Positions 46,876-57,205 of a stretch of DNA of 64,000 bases are shown here, in pieces. The position numbers and the translations under genes were made by a program. How positions within the stretch are numbered: the stretch's first letter is position 1; each line of letters opens with the position of its first letter. Source of the DNA: an uncultured Actinomycetes bacterium (lineage in GTDB: Bacteria; Actinomycetota; Actinomycetes; Mycobacteriales; Mycobacteriaceae); NCBI GenBank assembly GCA_903884065.1, contig CAISDL010000045.1, forward strand, positions 1 to 64,000, in the 5' to 3' direction. A model generated the notes under the pieces. It saw only the letters and a list, made by a program, of their open reading frames with translations. It was not told the origin of the DNA and made no database searches.

Positions 46876-49671
46876 TCACACCACCGACAGCGGAAGCTCG
46901 TCGACCGGGCTCACGGCCACCACTACCGGTCCGCCGCCGATGTCCGGCCACGAGGCCAGCGACAACCGGCCGTCGGCGGGCTTGATCACCTGGAAGACAT
47001 CACTGAGCCGCCACTGGTCCCAGTGGGTGATCTTCACGCTTGAGGACTGGCCGCCGGACCCCGTCACCGAGAAGACCGCGATGTCGTTCAGCGGGCCTGA
47101 ACCGGTGTTGAAGTACTGCGCACCCGGCGTTCCGGCGAGGTCGAAGACCAGGCTGTCGCGGCCGGCCTGCAGGGCGCCGTCGATCACCAACGAGACGTCA
47201 TAGCCGGTGATGCTGTAGGTGTCGGTACCGCCGCCGCCGTTGGCCGTATACGAACCGGCCGTGCTGTAGACGAAGAGGTCGTTGCCGTTCTTGCCGTCAT
47301 CACTGGCGTTGACGAAGAAATCGTTGCGGGTGTCGCTGCCGTTGCCGGGGGCGGTCAGCGTCAGTTGCGGTGTGTTCTGGGCAAGATCGTTGGGACTCTT
47401 CAGGAGCCGGCGGTTGGTGGCCAACCGGATTACCGACTCCAGGTAGAGGCCAATCGGGTGGGTGGAGGCCGGAACGAACGCGCCAGCCCACCCGGCGTAC
47501 TTCTCCTGCACGGCATTGTCGAGGTTGATCTGCAGGACGTTGCCGGGGTCGCGCGATCCGATCTGGGCGACGATGTCGCCGGGGTACGGCGGCCACCACG
47601 ACGTGTTGGCATGCTCGAACTGGAAAGCCCGGGTTCCGAAGTTGATCCCGGCGACGCCGCTGAATTCCGGCAGTTTCGAATCATCGACTGTGAGGGCCTT
47701 CAAAGCTCCCATCACCACTGTCAGCCACCCCGTGGGCCCCCCAGCCACCGCTGCCGCAATCAAAGCCGTCGCCGTAGCTGTCCCGGGCTTGGTCGGTTCC
47801 ACCAGGATGCTCGGCGCGCCGAAGGTGTACACCTGTGTCGCGGCGAGCAGGGCGGTCCTGGTCTCCAGCGACCAGCCGCCGACGGTATCCAGGACCCGAT
47901 CGCCGCCGGCAAGCACGTCCGACGTGCCCGGCCACAGGTTCCCCGCAGGTGCCAGCAAGTCGCCATACGCCACCATCGCGACGGCGCCGCCCAGGCTGTG
48001 GCCGGTGAGAATCAGCTGGGTCTTCCTCCCTTCGCCCTGCGCTTGGAGCATCTGCCCGACCACTTCGGTCATCAGCGGCTCCAGGCTGGCGTAATACCTC
48101 GACCACCCGTACTCCCCGGCGTTGGCGATCCAGTCCGCAGGTTCCGAGAAGGGGCTGTTGGAGCCCTCGAAGGAGACGACGTACTGCACCGTCCCGTCGG
48201 CGGCGGTCCGTTTGCCGGCGAAGGCGTAGCTCTGTACCGCCAAGCCGTCCTGGACGCCGAAGCCTCCCGCGGCCGGGGAGAAACTGTTCGCGCCCGCACT
48301 CGGTCCGCTGACCCCGATCCCCTCCCACCCGGTCGCCTGCACGCTGGTGGTGAAGGCGGCGGCGTTGCGGTGGTCGTAGGCGAGGTTGGAGAATTCGGCG
48401 GCCAGCAAGGCATCGCCGTAGGCGAAGTTGGGATTGACGTCGACCTTCACGCAGTCGTCGTCGACGATGGTGGCTGTCGCCGAGGCGAGGACCACCGACG
48501 TCACCTGGTCCCCGGCCACCGCCCTGGCCGACGGGGACGACGCGGCGGACTGGGCTCGGGCCGGGGCACTCTTCGGGGTTAGCACCGCGAGGATCTGCAG
48601 TTGGAACGACTCCGACACCTCCGCGGTGTGGTCCTCGAGGCACGTGACGATCACCTGTTGCGATGTCTGCCCCGGGGCGAAGGTCAGGATTCCGGACGCC
48701 GCCTGGTAGTCGGCGCCCGCCGTGGCGGTCGCGGCGAGTTCGGCCGGTTCCGGTCGCGGGTGCGTCGGCGCACTGACGGTGGCGTACCCGACTGTCACCG
48801 TGGACGTGTGCGGCTTGTCCAGTTGCACGGTGAACACGGCCTGCGGGCTGCCCTCCGACACGGTCACATTGGCCACCGACACGGTCGGGATGGCGGGAAA
48901 CAGGTTGCGGCGCACCAGCAGCAGCGCACCGGAGAGGAAATTCGTGACCGGGCTGGCCGGCAGACCCGAGAGCCAGTTCTCGATGCCGTCGAATAATTGG
49001 ACCGCGCGCAGGACGACGGTAGCCGCCTGGTCGGAGACGGGAGCACGGGCCGCCGTAGCGAAGGCCGCGCACCCGGCGCACGTTCTGCCCGCCGAATCGG
49101 ATTGGGAAACAACACTATCCGTCGCTGCTGCGGCAGCGACAAGAGTTCGATCCTCGATTGGCGCGGCCACCGCGGCGGCCGGCGTGGGCGGCACAGTTGG
49201 AACCCCCGTCGCGCTCGGCAGCCCCGCGGAGTTGGCACCCGCCGGTGTAGTCAGCGGCGCCGGGGCATGGGACGTGCCGCGTGCGCCCCCACCGGCCAAG
49301 GGCCGGCCACGCACCCGCGTCGCGACCCCGGGGGCGGCCGTCTCCTCGGCAAGCGGGTTCGAGGCCCGCGCGGCCGCCGGGGCGGATGCCCGCACCGGAT
49401 CGTCGACAGCGGCCGCCGGCGGGGCTGGGTGCGCCGTCCGGGGCCCTCGGGCGCCGGCCATCACGGCACCTCGCTTCGGGCCCGTGGCCGCACCGCTGTG
49501 TGGGGTTGCTTCGTTCGCCGCTGATACCGCCGCAGAGTCACCTTCGGCTGTGTCGGCCGTGGCGACCCCGTGCGGTCCTGCCAGCGACAGACCCAATGCG
49601 AAGGCCGCCGCCCCGACGCGTGCACTGTTAGCGAGCAAGTCGCCCCCGATCGTGACGAGGTCCCCGATCAC
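46876..49671 (-). CDS. Large secreted protein with Calx-beta and class 3 lipase domains
   Basis: The 931-residue chain begins with a signal-like stretch (16-40, ending GVATAD), then a disordered Ala/Pro region to ~210. LRAVQLFDGIENWLSGLPAS, a linker common in large mycobacterial exported proteins, is at ~221. A Calx-beta domain at ~262-405 (TVSVANVTVSEGSPQAVFTV) follows. A class 3 lipase-like alpha/beta hydrolase at ~410-740 has ILTGHSLGGAVAMVAYG (Ser559 nucleophile). The C-terminal ~180 residues have RTX-like Gly/Asp stretches (DDGKNGNDLFVYSTAGSY). The class 3 fold suggests esterase or lipase activity outside the cell; Calx-beta may bind calcium. No adjacent type I secretion genes are seen, so Sec export is assumed. 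Confidence 0.85.
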   Translation of the reverse strand: MIGDLVTIGGDLLANSARVGAAAFALGLSLAGPHGVATADTAEGDSAAVSAANEATPHSGAATGPKRGAVMAGARGPRTAHPAPPAAAVDDPVRASAPAAARASNPLAEETAAPGVATRVRGRPLAGGGARGTSHAPAPLTTPAGANSAGLPSATGVPTVPPTPAAAVAAPIEDRTLVAAAAATDSVVSQSDSAGRTCAGCAAFATAARAPVSDQAATVVLRAVQLFDGIENWLSGLPASPVTNFLSGALLLVRRNLFPAIPTVSVANVTVSEGSPQAVFTVQLDKPHTSTVTVGYATVSAPTHPRPEPAELAATATAGADYQAASGILTFAPGQTSQQVIVTCLEDHTAEVSESFQLQILAVLTPKSAPARAQSAASSPSARAVAGDQVTSVVLASATATIVDDDCVKVDVNPNFAYGDALLAAEFSNLAYDHRNAAAFTTSVQATGWEGIGVSGPSAGANSFSPAAGGFGVQDGLAVQSYAFAGKRTAADGTVQYVVSFEGSNSPFSEPADWIANAGEYGWSRYYASLEPLMTEVVGQMLQAQGEGRKTQLILTGHSLGGAVAMVAYGDLLAPAGNLWPGTSDVLAGGDRVLDTVGGWSLETRTALLAATQVYTFGAPSILVEPTKPGTATATALIAAAVAGGPTGWLTVVMGALKALTVDDSKLPEFSGVAGINFGTRAFQFEHANTSWWPPYPGDIVAQIGSRDPGNVLQINLDNAVQEKYAGWAGAFVPASTHPIGLYLESVIRLATNRRLLKSPNDLAQNTPQLTLTAPGNGSDTRNDFFVNASDDGKNGNDLFVYSTAGSYTANGGGGTDTYSITGYDVSLVIDGALQAGRDSLVFDLAGTPGAQYFNTGSGPLNDIAVFSVTGSGGQSSSVKITHWDQWRLSDVFQVIKPADGRLSLASWPDIGGGPVVVAVSPVDELPLSVV

Positions 49672-49758
49672 CGCTGAGCAGAACGACTCAGGGCGTCGGA
49701 TTCACAGGCTACAACCAGCCACTTGTCAGGAACGCCAAATCTCAGGGTTTCCGGCGCT

Positions 49759-49887
49759 TAACCGGCCTGGCCGCACGCGGCCAGGCTTGGCCTAACCGGC
49801 CTGGCCGCACGCGGCCAGGCTTGGCCTAACCGGCCTGGCCGCACGCGGCCAGGCTTGGCCTAACCGGCCTGGCCGCAAGCGGCCAGG
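49759..49887. repeat. 34-bp tandem repeat copied from the 3' end of gatB
   Basis: Three exact 34-base units (49759-49792, 49793-49826, 49827-49860) beginning taaccggcctggccgcacgc are followed by a fourth, partly diverged copy (49861-49887). The fourth copy is the last codons and stop of gatB. Each unit contains the inverted repeat cctggccgc-ac-gcggccagg, so the array is also a row of potential hairpins after gatB and next to the lipase gene start. Confidence 0.95.
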
Positions 49888-51374
49888 ACCAACTCCCGCA
49901 CACGGGCTGCGTCGGCCTGCCCCTTGGTCGCCTTCATCACCGCCCCGACGATCGCGCCGACCGCCTGGACCTTCCCGCCGCGGATCTTCTCGGCCACATC
50001 GGGGTTGGCGGCCAGCGCCTGGTCGACCGCCGTCTGGATCAGCGAATCGTCGCGCACCATCGCCAGGCCGCGGTCGGCCATCACCTGCTCGGGTTCACCC
50101 TCGCCGGCGAGCACGCCCTCGACCACCTGGCGGGCCAGCTTGTTGGACAGCTTTCCCGCATCGACGAGGCCGATGACGTTGGCCAACTGGGCCGGGGTGA
50201 TGGTCAGTTCGTCCAGTTCGATGCCGGCCTCGTTGGCCTTCTGCACCAGGAAGTTTCCCCACCAGGCGCGGGCGGCCTCACTGGAGGCGCCGTGGCCGAC
50301 GGTGGCGGTGACCAGTTCCACCGCGCCGGCGTTGACCAGGTCGCGCATCACCTCGTCGGAAACCCCCCAGTCCTGCTGAATCCGGTTGCGCACCAGCCAC
50401 GGAAGCTCGGGAATGGTGCCACGCAGCCGCTCGATGAGTTCCGCGCTCGGGGCAACCGGCTCCAGGTCCGGCTCGGGGAAGTAGCGGTAGTCCTCGGCGG
50501 TCTCCTTGGTACGGCCCGGAGAGGTGTGACCGTCCTCGTGGAAGTGCCGGGTCTCCTGGTGGATCGAACCCCCGGAGGCCAGAATTGCCGCCTGCCGGCG
50601 CATCTCGTAGCGCACAGCCACCTCTACGCTCTTGAGCGAGTTGACGTTCTTCGTCTCGGTACGGGTGCCGAACTGGCTGCGGCCGTGCGGGCGCAGCGAC
50701 ACGTTGGCGTCGCAGCGCAGCGAACCCTGATCCATCCGGACATCGGATACTCCCAAGGCGCGCAACAGGTCCCGCAGAGCGGTCACGTAGGACCGGGCAA
50801 CCTCCGGGGCGCGCTCACCGGCGCCCTCGACAGGTTTGGTGACGATCTCGATCAACGGCACCCCGGCCCGGTTGACGTCCAGCAGGGAGGTGGTGGCGCC
50901 GTGGATGCGACCGGTGTCGCTGCCGACGTGGGTCAGCTTGCCGGTGTCCTCCTCCATGTGCGCGCGTTCGATGTCGACCCGGAAGGTGCTCCCGTCCTCG
51001 AGGGGAACGTCGAGGTGGCCGTTGAACGCGATGGGCTCGTCGTACTGGGAGATCTGGTAGTTCTTCGGCTGGTCGGGATAGAAGTAATTTTTCCGCGCGA
51101 ACCGGCACCAGGATGCGATCTCGCAGTTCAGGGCCAGGCCGATCCGGATGGCCGACTCCACCGCTGCCTCGTTGAGCGTGGGCAGCGCGCCCGGCAGGCC
51201 CAGACACACCGGGCACACCTGGGTGTTCGGCTCGGCGCCGAAGGCGGTGGCGCAGCCGCAGAACATCTTGGTGGCCGTCGACAACTCGACGTGCACCTCC
51301 AGACCGAGCACCGGATCGAAACGGGCCACGACGTCGTCGTAGTCGAGGAGTTCGGCGTTCGCGGCGGTCGTCAT
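49860..51374 (-). CDS. gatB: Aspartyl/glutamyl-tRNA amidotransferase subunit B
   Basis: GatB binds mischarged tRNA and, with GatA and GatC, amidates Glu-tRNA-Gln (and Asp-tRNA-Asn). The 504-residue protein has [34 protein letters not shown] cysteine motif ([11 protein letters not shown]), [42 protein letters not shown] and [17 protein letters not shown]. The tail domain ([19 protein letters not shown]) is the YqeY-like tRNA-binding part. ATG 51374 is used, as in homologues; the frame to 51401 has no better start. The C-terminal codons are repeated in the array downstream. Confidence 0.96.
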   Translation of the reverse strand: MTTAANAELLDYDDVVARFDPVLGLEVHVELSTATKMFCGCATAFGAEPNTQVCPVCLGLPGALPTLNEAAVESAIRIGLALNCEIASWCRFARKNYFYPDQPKNYQISQYDEPIAFNGHLDVPLEDGSTFRVDIERAHMEEDTGKLTHVGSDTGRIHGATTSLLDVNRAGVPLIEIVTKPVEGAGERAPEVARSYVTALRDLLRALGVSDVRMDQGSLRCDANVSLRPHGRSQFGTRTETKNVNSLKSVEVAVRYEMRRQAAILASGGSIHQETRHFHEDGHTSPGRTKETAEDYRYFPEPDLEPVAPSAELIERLRGTIPELPWLVRNRIQQDWGVSDEVMRDLVNAGAVELVTATVGHGASSEAARAWWGNFLVQKANEAGIELDELTITPAQLANVIGLVDAGKLSNKLARQVVEGVLAGEGEPEQVMADRGLAMVRDDSLIQTAVDQALAANPDVAEKIRGGKVQAVGAIVGAVMKATKGQADAARVRELVLAACGQAG

Positions 51375-51410
51375 GGCTCCAAATCCTAGTGGGGCCGCCA
51401 CCCCCGAAGG

Positions 51411-52100
51411 TCAGACCCTTCCGGCGACGAACGCCGCGGCGTCGGTGATGGACGGGGGGAACTCGTAGGCGTTGTGGGCGGCGCGGTCGCGGCCGCCGCT
51501 GACGCAGACGGGGTCGCCGGGGTTGCACACGTCGATCGCCTTGCCGGCGAACAACCCGGTGGTCGACAACGGGGTTCCGAAACGGTTTGCGGGATTGCCG
51601 AACACCGCGACCGCGGCGATCTGGTCGGCTGCCTCCGGTGGCATCGGCGGCGCCGACCCGAAGTTCCCGACCGTGTCACCCAGCGGAGGCACGCCGGCCA
51701 TCATCGAGATCACCGCGGCGCCCTGGGAGAAGCCTCCGAGGACGAATTGTGTTGCCGGGCAGGCGACGGCCGCGGCACCGAGATGGTTCTCTGCGTCAGT
51801 CGCGCCGCTGCCGGTGGTGAGGAAGTTGATGCTGGCCGGGTAGTTCACCGGGTACACAGCGAGGCTACGGCCACCGAGCATCGGGGTGAGGGTGTCGATC
51901 AGGGCCTGGCCCACCCGCCCGACGCCCGGCGGCTCGCCGGTGCCCCGGGCGAAGACCAGCTCGACGTCAGGACAACCGTCGGCGCTTGCGGGGGGCGCCG
52001 CGGCAACCGCCGATCCGCAGAGCATCGCGGCCACCGCCGCCAGCGTCACAGTCTTCAGGGGATCAGCCGAGGAACGTGCGAGTTTCGCGGTGGTCGTCAT
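51411..52100 (-). CDS. Secreted cutinase-family esterase
   Basis: The 229-residue protein starts MTTTAKLARSS, has a signal peptide to about residue 41 (VTLAAVAAMLCGSAVAAAPP then ASADG), and a cutinase alpha/beta hydrolase domain. GCPDVELVFARGTGEPPGVG carries the first of the disulfide cysteines. VLGGFSQGAAVISMMAG has the nucleophile Ser in GFSQG, and CNPGDPVCVSGGRDRAAHNA has the catalytic Asp and His. Mycobacterial cutinases act as lipases, esterases or thioesterases rather than on plant cutin. The start is ATG 52100; the longer upstream frame overlaps the divergent MFS promoter. Confidence 0.92.
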   Translation of the reverse strand: MTTTAKLARSSADPLKTVTLAAVAAMLCGSAVAAAPPASADGCPDVELVFARGTGEPPGVGRVGQALIDTLTPMLGGRSLAVYPVNYPASINFLTTGSGATDAENHLGAAAVACPATQFVLGGFSQGAAVISMMAGVPPLGDTVGNFGSAPPMPPEAADQIAAVAVFGNPANRFGTPLSTTGLFAGKAIDVCNPGDPVCVSGGRDRAAHNAYEFPPSITDAAAFVAGRV

Positions 52101-52164
52101 AGCCGTCGATCGTAGTGGGGCGCGGTGCCGCGGAGTCTGCCCAGGCCGGGTAGGTTTCGCGGTC

Positions 52165-53535
52165 ATGAGCAGCGACCAGACCGACACCGTCGACGGTGTC
52201 CCCCGCAGCCGGATCGTCCTGGCCTCGATGGTGGGCACCACGGTCGAGTTCTACGACTTCTACGTCTACGCCACCGCCGCAGTGTCGGTGTTCCCGTTCC
52301 TGTTCTTCCCCAAGGGCGATCCGACGACCGCCCTGCTCGCCTCCCTGGCCACCTTCGGCCTGGCGTTCGTGGCCCGGCCCGTCGGCTCGGTGCTGTTCGG
52401 TCACTTCGGCGACCGGGTAGGACGCAAGGCCACCCTGGTTGGCTCACTGCTGCTGATGGGCATCGCCACGTTCGTGATCGGGCTGCTGCCGACCTACCAC
52501 CAGGTGGGCCTGCTGGCCCCGGCCCTGCTGGCGCTGATGCGGTTCTGTCAGGGGCTGGCCCTGGGCGGCGAGTGGAGTGGCGCCGCGCTCCTGGCGGTCG
52601 AGACCGCCAAACCGGGCCGGCGGGCTTGGGCGGCGATGTGGCCGCAACTCGGGGCGCCGTTCGGGTTCCTGTTGGCCAACGGGGTGTTCCTGGGCCTGTT
52701 GATCTGGCTGGGGCACTCCAACGCCAAGCCGGACCTGGATGGGGCGTTCCTGACGTGGGGCTGGCGGATCCCCTTCCTGATCAGCGCGGTGATGGTGGCG
52801 ATCGGGCTGTATGTGCGACTGAAGCTGACCGAGACCCCGGTGTTCGCCCGCGCCGTCGAACGTGGCGAGCGGGTGAAAACCCCGGTGGCACAGGTCTTCC
52901 GCAACAATTGGCGGCAGCTGATCCTGGGCACCTTCGTGATGCTGTCCACCTACACGATCTTCTACATCGTCACCACCTGGGCGCTGAGCTACGGCACCGG
53001 CAAGAAGCCACCGGACGGCACTGGGCTGGGCTTCAACTACATCGACTTCCTGAAGATGCAACTGATCGCGGTGTTGTTCTTCGCGGCGACGATCCCGATC
53101 GCCGGACAATTGGCCGACCGCTGGGGCCGCCGGCGGACGCTGCTGACGGTGACCGCGGCAATCATGGCCTACGGCGGCCTGTTCGCCGTGCTGCTGACAC
53201 CCGGCCGGGCCTCGCACGGCTCGGTTCTGGCGTTCCTGATCATCGGTATGACCCTGATGGGCTTCACCTTCGGACCGATGAGTGCCGTTCTGCCCGAACT
53301 GTTCCCGACCAACGTCCGCTACACCGGCTCGGGTATCTCCTACAACTCGGCGAGCATCCTGGGGGCTGCGGTAGCACCGTTCATCGCGACCTGGCTGTCG
53401 ACGAATTACGGTGTCGGTTGGGTCGGGTTCTACCTGCTCTGTGCGGCGACGCTGACATTCATCGCGCTATTGATCATGCGCGAGACCCGCGACACCCCGC
53501 TGGATTCGATCGAACCGGTGCCGGTCACGCCCTAG
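52165..53535 (+). CDS. MFS transporter, metabolite:H+ symporter (MHS) family
   Basis: The 456-residue protein fits the MHS group (ShiA/ProP-like). SMVGTTVEFYDFYVYATAAV is the family's first helix signature with acidic residues. GHFGDRVGRKATLVGSLLLM is MFS motif A, and RFCQGLALGGEWSGAALLAV is the loop in TM5 of MHS proteins. QLADRWGRRRTLLTVTAAIM is the repeat in the second half. Likely substrates are shikimate, alpha-ketoglutarate or related organic acids. ATG 52165 (MSSDQTDT) is used. It diverges from the cutinase gene by 64 bases and ends in a palindromic terminator. Confidence 0.9.
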   Translation: MSSDQTDTVDGVPRSRIVLASMVGTTVEFYDFYVYATAAVSVFPFLFFPKGDPTTALLASLATFGLAFVARPVGSVLFGHFGDRVGRKATLVGSLLLMGIATFVIGLLPTYHQVGLLAPALLALMRFCQGLALGGEWSGAALLAVETAKPGRRAWAAMWPQLGAPFGFLLANGVFLGLLIWLGHSNAKPDLDGAFLTWGWRIPFLISAVMVAIGLYVRLKLTETPVFARAVERGERVKTPVAQVFRNNWRQLILGTFVMLSTYTIFYIVTTWALSYGTGKKPPDGTGLGFNYIDFLKMQLIAVLFFAATIPIAGQLADRWGRRRTLLTVTAAIMAYGGLFAVLLTPGRASHGSVLAFLIIGMTLMGFTFGPMSAVLPELFPTNVRYTGSGISYNSASILGAAVAPFIATWLSTNYGVGWVGFYLLCAATLTFIALLIMRETRDTPLDSIEPVPVTP

Positions 53536-53557
53536 GTGTACTGGGACACCTAGGGCG
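53528..53557. terminator. Palindromic terminator at the end of the MHS transporter gene
   Basis: A 12-base perfect inverted repeat (cgccctaggtgt and acacctagggcg, 6-base loop actggg) contains the stop codon of the transporter gene. It faces the end of pfkA 77 bases on, so it can serve as terminator for the rightward gene and possibly for pfkA from the other side. No T-run follows. Confidence 0.8.
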
Positions 53558-53634
53558 GACTTCCTGGCGCCGAACGTGAAACCACTGCGGGATTTGTGGC
53601 GATTTCTCGCAGAGGATTCACACTCGGCGAGCGC

Positions 53635-54666
53635 TCAGCCGAAGAAGGCTGCGGCGTCGTCGTAGCGGCTCTGCGGCACCAGCTTGAGGTGCGCGACGGC
53701 GTCGGCCAGCGGCACCCGGCCGATGTCCTCCCCGCGCAGCGAGACCATCATTCCGAACTCGCCGGCATGGGCCGCGTCGGCGGCGTTGACGCCGAACCGG
53801 GTGGCCAGCACCCGGTCGTAGGCGGTCGGGGTGCCGCCGCGCTGGATGTGGCCTAGGACGGTGACGCGGACCTCCTTGCGGATCCGCTTCTCCACCTCGT
53901 GGGCCAACTGCTGGGCCACCCCGGTGAACTTCTCGTGGCCGAACTCGTCGACCCCGCCGTGCCGCATCTCCATCGAGCCCTCCGCCGGTTTGGCGCCCTC
54001 GGCGATCACGCAGATGAAGTGCGACATCCCCCGCTGGAAACGCTGCTTGACCAGCCGGCACACCTCCTCGACGTCGAAGGGCTGCTCGGGGATCAGCGTC
54101 ATGTGCGCACCGGAGGCCAGTCCGGCGTTCAGCGCGATCCAGCCGGCGTGCCGACCCATCACCTCGACCAGCATCACACGCTGATGGGACTCCGCGGTGC
54201 TGTGCAACCGGTCGATCGCCTCGGTGGCGATCATCAACGCGGTGTCATGCCCGAAGGTGACATCGGTGCAACTGATGTCGTTGTCGATGGTTTTCGGCAC
54301 ACCGACGACCGGCACGCCTTCCTCGGTGAGCCAGTGCGCGGCGGTCAGGGTGCCCTCGCCGCCGATCGGGATCAGCACGTCGATCCCGTTGTCCTCCAAC
54401 GTTTGCTTGATCTCGTCGATCCCGGCGCGCAACCGCTCCGGATTCGTCCGCGCGGTCCCCAGCATCGTGCCGCCCTTGGCGAGCAGGCGGGCGTTGCGGT
54501 CGTCATTGACGAGCTGAATGCGCCGGTTCTCCAGCAGGCCGTTCCAGCCGTCCTGGAACCCGACGACCGAAGAGCCGTAACGGGTGTCGCAGGTGCTCAC
54601 GACCGCGCGGATGACGGCGTTGAGGCCCGGGCAGTCGCCACCGCCGGTGAGAACTCCGATTCGCAT
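53635..54666 (-). CDS. pfkA: 6-phosphofructokinase
   Basis: PfkA phosphorylates fructose 6-phosphate at the committed step of glycolysis. The 343-residue protein has [60 protein letters not shown] (catalytic Asp region), [39 protein letters not shown] and [13 protein letters not shown]. The gene lies between gatB and gatA, as in M. tuberculosis Rv3010c. I start at ATG 54666 as in homologues; the ATG at 54675 is also in frame. Confidence 0.96.
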   Translation of the reverse strand: MRIGVLTGGGDCPGLNAVIRAVVSTCDTRYGSSVVGFQDGWNGLLENRRIQLVNDDRNARLLAKGGTMLGTARTNPERLRAGIDEIKQTLEDNGIDVLIPIGGEGTLTAAHWLTEEGVPVVGVPKTIDNDISCTDVTFGHDTALMIATEAIDRLHSTAESHQRVMLVEVMGRHAGWIALNAGLASGAHMTLIPEQPFDVEEVCRLVKQRFQRGMSHFICVIAEGAKPAEGSMEMRHGGVDEFGHEKFTGVAQQLAHEVEKRIRKEVRVTVLGHIQRGGTPTAYDRVLATRFGVNAADAAHAGEFGMMVSLRGEDIGRVPLADAVAHLKLVPQSRYDDAAAFFG

Positions 54667-54729
54667 GGGCTCCATCTAACCTGTTGGACAGCCGATGCGG
54701 CGGGCTTCCCCCGACTTCCGGTGAGGATC

Positions 54730-55698
54730 TCAGAACGGGAGATCGCCGGATGCAAAGCGGTCGGTGACATCTCCCACCAGGTCGGGGTCATAGGGGTCGA
54801 GAACCAGCGGCCGGGTCGCCGCGGCGAGGTTCAGCCGATCCATCTCGATCCAGATGACGTTGGGGCTCGTGGTCAGTTCGAAGAAGTACATCCGGTTGGT
54901 CAGGTCGGTCACCGTCCGGTACTCGGTGTTGTACACACCGAAGTCGCCATACGGTGCGCCGAAGGGAACCGACACGTTGCGCATGACGGCCATCACCCCG
55001 GCGACGGCTTCGCGCTGGGACGTCGGCGCGGGCAGTAGCGCCGAGTAGTAGGCGGCCCGCTGGAAACGGTCCACCGCGTTGACGTTGCCGGGTAATGGCA
55101 TATCCCTGCTGGGGTGTGAGAAGTCTTGGCGGGACAGCAGTTCCAGCTGTTCGTCATAGGTCGGGTCGTTGGTCATCAAGGTGAACTGCCTGCCGTGGTG
55201 AATGACCCGGCCGCCCTGCGCGAACTCGATGATCGCCGAGTCGCCACCGGCATCCTCGATCGCGAGATGGAGGTTGGCGTCGTGGCCATGGGCGCTGACC
55301 ATGAGCACGTCGACGGCGTCCATCAGGGTCAGCGCCTCCTCGACGGTGCCCGCCTGATCCAGCAGGTACTGCAACCACAGTCCGGCCTGGACACCGGGCT
55401 TCCCCGGATCGCGGGTCCCGAAGTCGGTGGCCTCCAGGTACAGGCCGTGTCCGGCCAGACCGGCGGCATTGAGCCCGTCGACGGTGCCCATCCCGTAGAT
55501 CGTGGTGACCAGGCTGGCGTACCGGCTGGTCCAGCGCAGCGGGTTGGGGTCCTCGGTGATACCGGCCGGGTGTACGCCGTCGCGTTCACGTCCGGCCGGA
55601 AATGCCACGATCAGCGGCTGGGTCGACTCCGGCCAGTCCATGCTGCGGCCGGTGAGAACAGCGAGATCATTGGTGTTCCACAGGACCCGGGTGCACAT
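54730..55698 (-). CDS. Ntn-type linear amide C-N hydrolase (choloylglycine-hydrolase family)
   Basis: The 322-residue protein begins Met-Cys-Thr, so after Met removal Cys2 is the N-terminal nucleophile. TRVLWNTNDLAVLTGRSMDW carries the Arg of the active site. AGLAGHGLYLEATDFGTRDP, LHLAIEDAGGDSAIIEFAQG and HHGRQFTLMTNDPTYDEQLE (conserved TNxPT-like motif) follow. Relatives include penicillin V acylase and bile-salt hydrolase, as well as amidases acting on N-acyl amino acids or homoserine lactones; the substrate is unknown. No signal peptide is visible. It sits between pfkA and gatA, which are near neighbours in M. tuberculosis. Confidence 0.88.
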   Translation of the reverse strand: MCTRVLWNTNDLAVLTGRSMDWPESTQPLIVAFPAGRERDGVHPAGITEDPNPLRWTSRYASLVTTIYGMGTVDGLNAAGLAGHGLYLEATDFGTRDPGKPGVQAGLWLQYLLDQAGTVEEALTLMDAVDVLMVSAHGHDANLHLAIEDAGGDSAIIEFAQGGRVIHHGRQFTLMTNDPTYDEQLELLSRQDFSHPSRDMPLPGNVNAVDRFQRAAYYSALLPAPTSQREAVAGVMAVMRNVSVPFGAPYGDFGVYNTEYRTVTDLTNRMYFFELTTSPNVIWIEMDRLNLAAATRPLVLDPYDPDLVGDVTDRFASGDLPF

Positions 55699-55717
55699 GC
55701 CGTCAGGCTAGTGCCAC

Positions 55718-57205
55718 TCAGATCGGCGTGGGCAGCGATCCGCGGGCGGCTTCGTAGGCCGCGCCCACCCGGTAGAGCCGGTCGTCGGCCATCGCCGGCG
55801 CCATGATCTGCAGGCCGACCGGCAGGTTGTCGTCGGCCGACAGCCCGGAGGGCACCGACATCCCGCAGTGCCCGGCCAGGTTCAGCGGCAGCGTGCACAG
55901 ATCGAACAGGTACATCGCCAGCGGGTCGTCGACTTTTTCCCCGAGCCGGAAGGCCGTGGTGGGAGTGGCCGGCGAGACCAGGACGTCGACCTGGGCGTAG
56001 GCCGCGTCGAGGTCGGCGGCGATCAGGGTGCGGACCTTCTGCGCCTGGTTGTAGTAGGCGTCGTAGTAGCCGGCCGACAGCGCGTAGGTGCCGATCATGA
56101 TGCGGCGCTTGACTTCCGGCCCGAAACCGGCGGCCCGGGTCAGCGCCATCACCTCCTCGGCGCTGTGGTTGCCGTCGTCGCCGACACGCAGGCCGTAGCG
56201 CATGGCGTCGAAGCGCGCGAGGTTGCTGGACACCTCCGACGGCAGGATCAGGTAGTACGCCGACAGCGAGTAGTCCAGGTGCGGGCAGTCGACCTCGCGG
56301 ACTTCCGCGCCGAGATCCGCCAACTGCGCGACGGCGTCGTTGAACGACGCGAGCACCCCGGACTGGTAGCCCTCGCCGGAGTGCAGTTGCTTGACCACGC
56401 CGACGCGCACGCCGGTGAGGTCACCGGAGGCACCGGCCAGGGCCGCGCCCACCACGTCGGGGATCGGAACCTCGGTCGAGGTCGAGTCGCGCGGGTCGTG
56501 CCCGGCGATGATCGCGTGCAGCAGTGCGGTGTCGAGCACCGTGCGCGCACAGGGACCGCCCTGGTCGAGCGAGGAGGCGCACGCCACCAGGCCGTACCGG
56601 GACACCGTGCCGTAGGTGGGCTTGACGCCGACGGTCGCGGTCAGCGCGGCGGGTTGGCGGATCGATCCGCCGGTGTCCGAGCCGATCGCCAGCGGAGCCT
56701 GGAAGGCCGCCAGTGCGGCGGCGCTGCCCCCGCCGGATCCGCCCGGCACCCGGTCGGTGTCCCACGGATTGCGGGTGGGGCCGAAGGCGGAGTTCTCGGT
56801 GGAGGAGCCCATGGCGAACTCGTCCATGTTGGTCTTGCCGAGGATCGGGATGCCGGCTTCGCGGATGCGGGCGGTCACCGTCGCGTCGTACGGCGACACC
56901 CAGCCCTCGAGAATCCTCGAGCCACATGTGGTCGGCATGTCGGAGGTGGTGAAAACGTCCTTGAGTGCCAACGGAACTCCGGCCAGCGGCGAGGGCAGGT
57001 CGTCACCGGCGGCAACCTTGGCATCCACCTCGGCGGCGGCGGCCAGCGCCTGATCCGAGGCGACGTGCAGGAACGCGTGGTAGCGCTCGTCGGTGGCGGC
57101 GATCTGATCCAGGCACGCCTGGGTGACCTCGGTCGAACTCAGTTCTCCTGCAGCGATTTTCACCCCGAGCGTGGCGGCATCGAGGCGGACGAGTTCGGCG
57201 CTCAC
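55718..57205 (-). CDS. gatA: Aspartyl/glutamyl-tRNA amidotransferase subunit A
   Basis: The amidase subunit (495 residues) releases ammonia from glutamine for GatB. The amidase signature region has [20 protein letters not shown] with the catalytic Lys, [40 protein letters not shown] and [20 protein letters not shown] (Ser-cisSer-Lys triad). The start ATG 57205 overlaps the gatC stop by 4 bases. gatC-gatA are in one operon; gatB is about 4 kb away, separated by pfkA and the amide hydrolase. Confidence 0.96.
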   Translation of the reverse strand: MSAELVRLDAATLGVKIAAGELSSTEVTQACLDQIAATDERYHAFLHVASDQALAAAAEVDAKVAAGDDLPSPLAGVPLALKDVFTTSDMPTTCGSRILEGWVSPYDATVTARIREAGIPILGKTNMDEFAMGSSTENSAFGPTRNPWDTDRVPGGSGGGSAAALAAFQAPLAIGSDTGGSIRQPAALTATVGVKPTYGTVSRYGLVACASSLDQGGPCARTVLDTALLHAIIAGHDPRDSTSTEVPIPDVVGAALAGASGDLTGVRVGVVKQLHSGEGYQSGVLASFNDAVAQLADLGAEVREVDCPHLDYSLSAYYLILPSEVSSNLARFDAMRYGLRVGDDGNHSAEEVMALTRAAGFGPEVKRRIMIGTYALSAGYYDAYYNQAQKVRTLIAADLDAAYAQVDVLVSPATPTTAFRLGEKVDDPLAMYLFDLCTLPLNLAGHCGMSVPSGLSADDNLPVGLQIMAPAMADDRLYRVGAAYEAARGSLPTPI

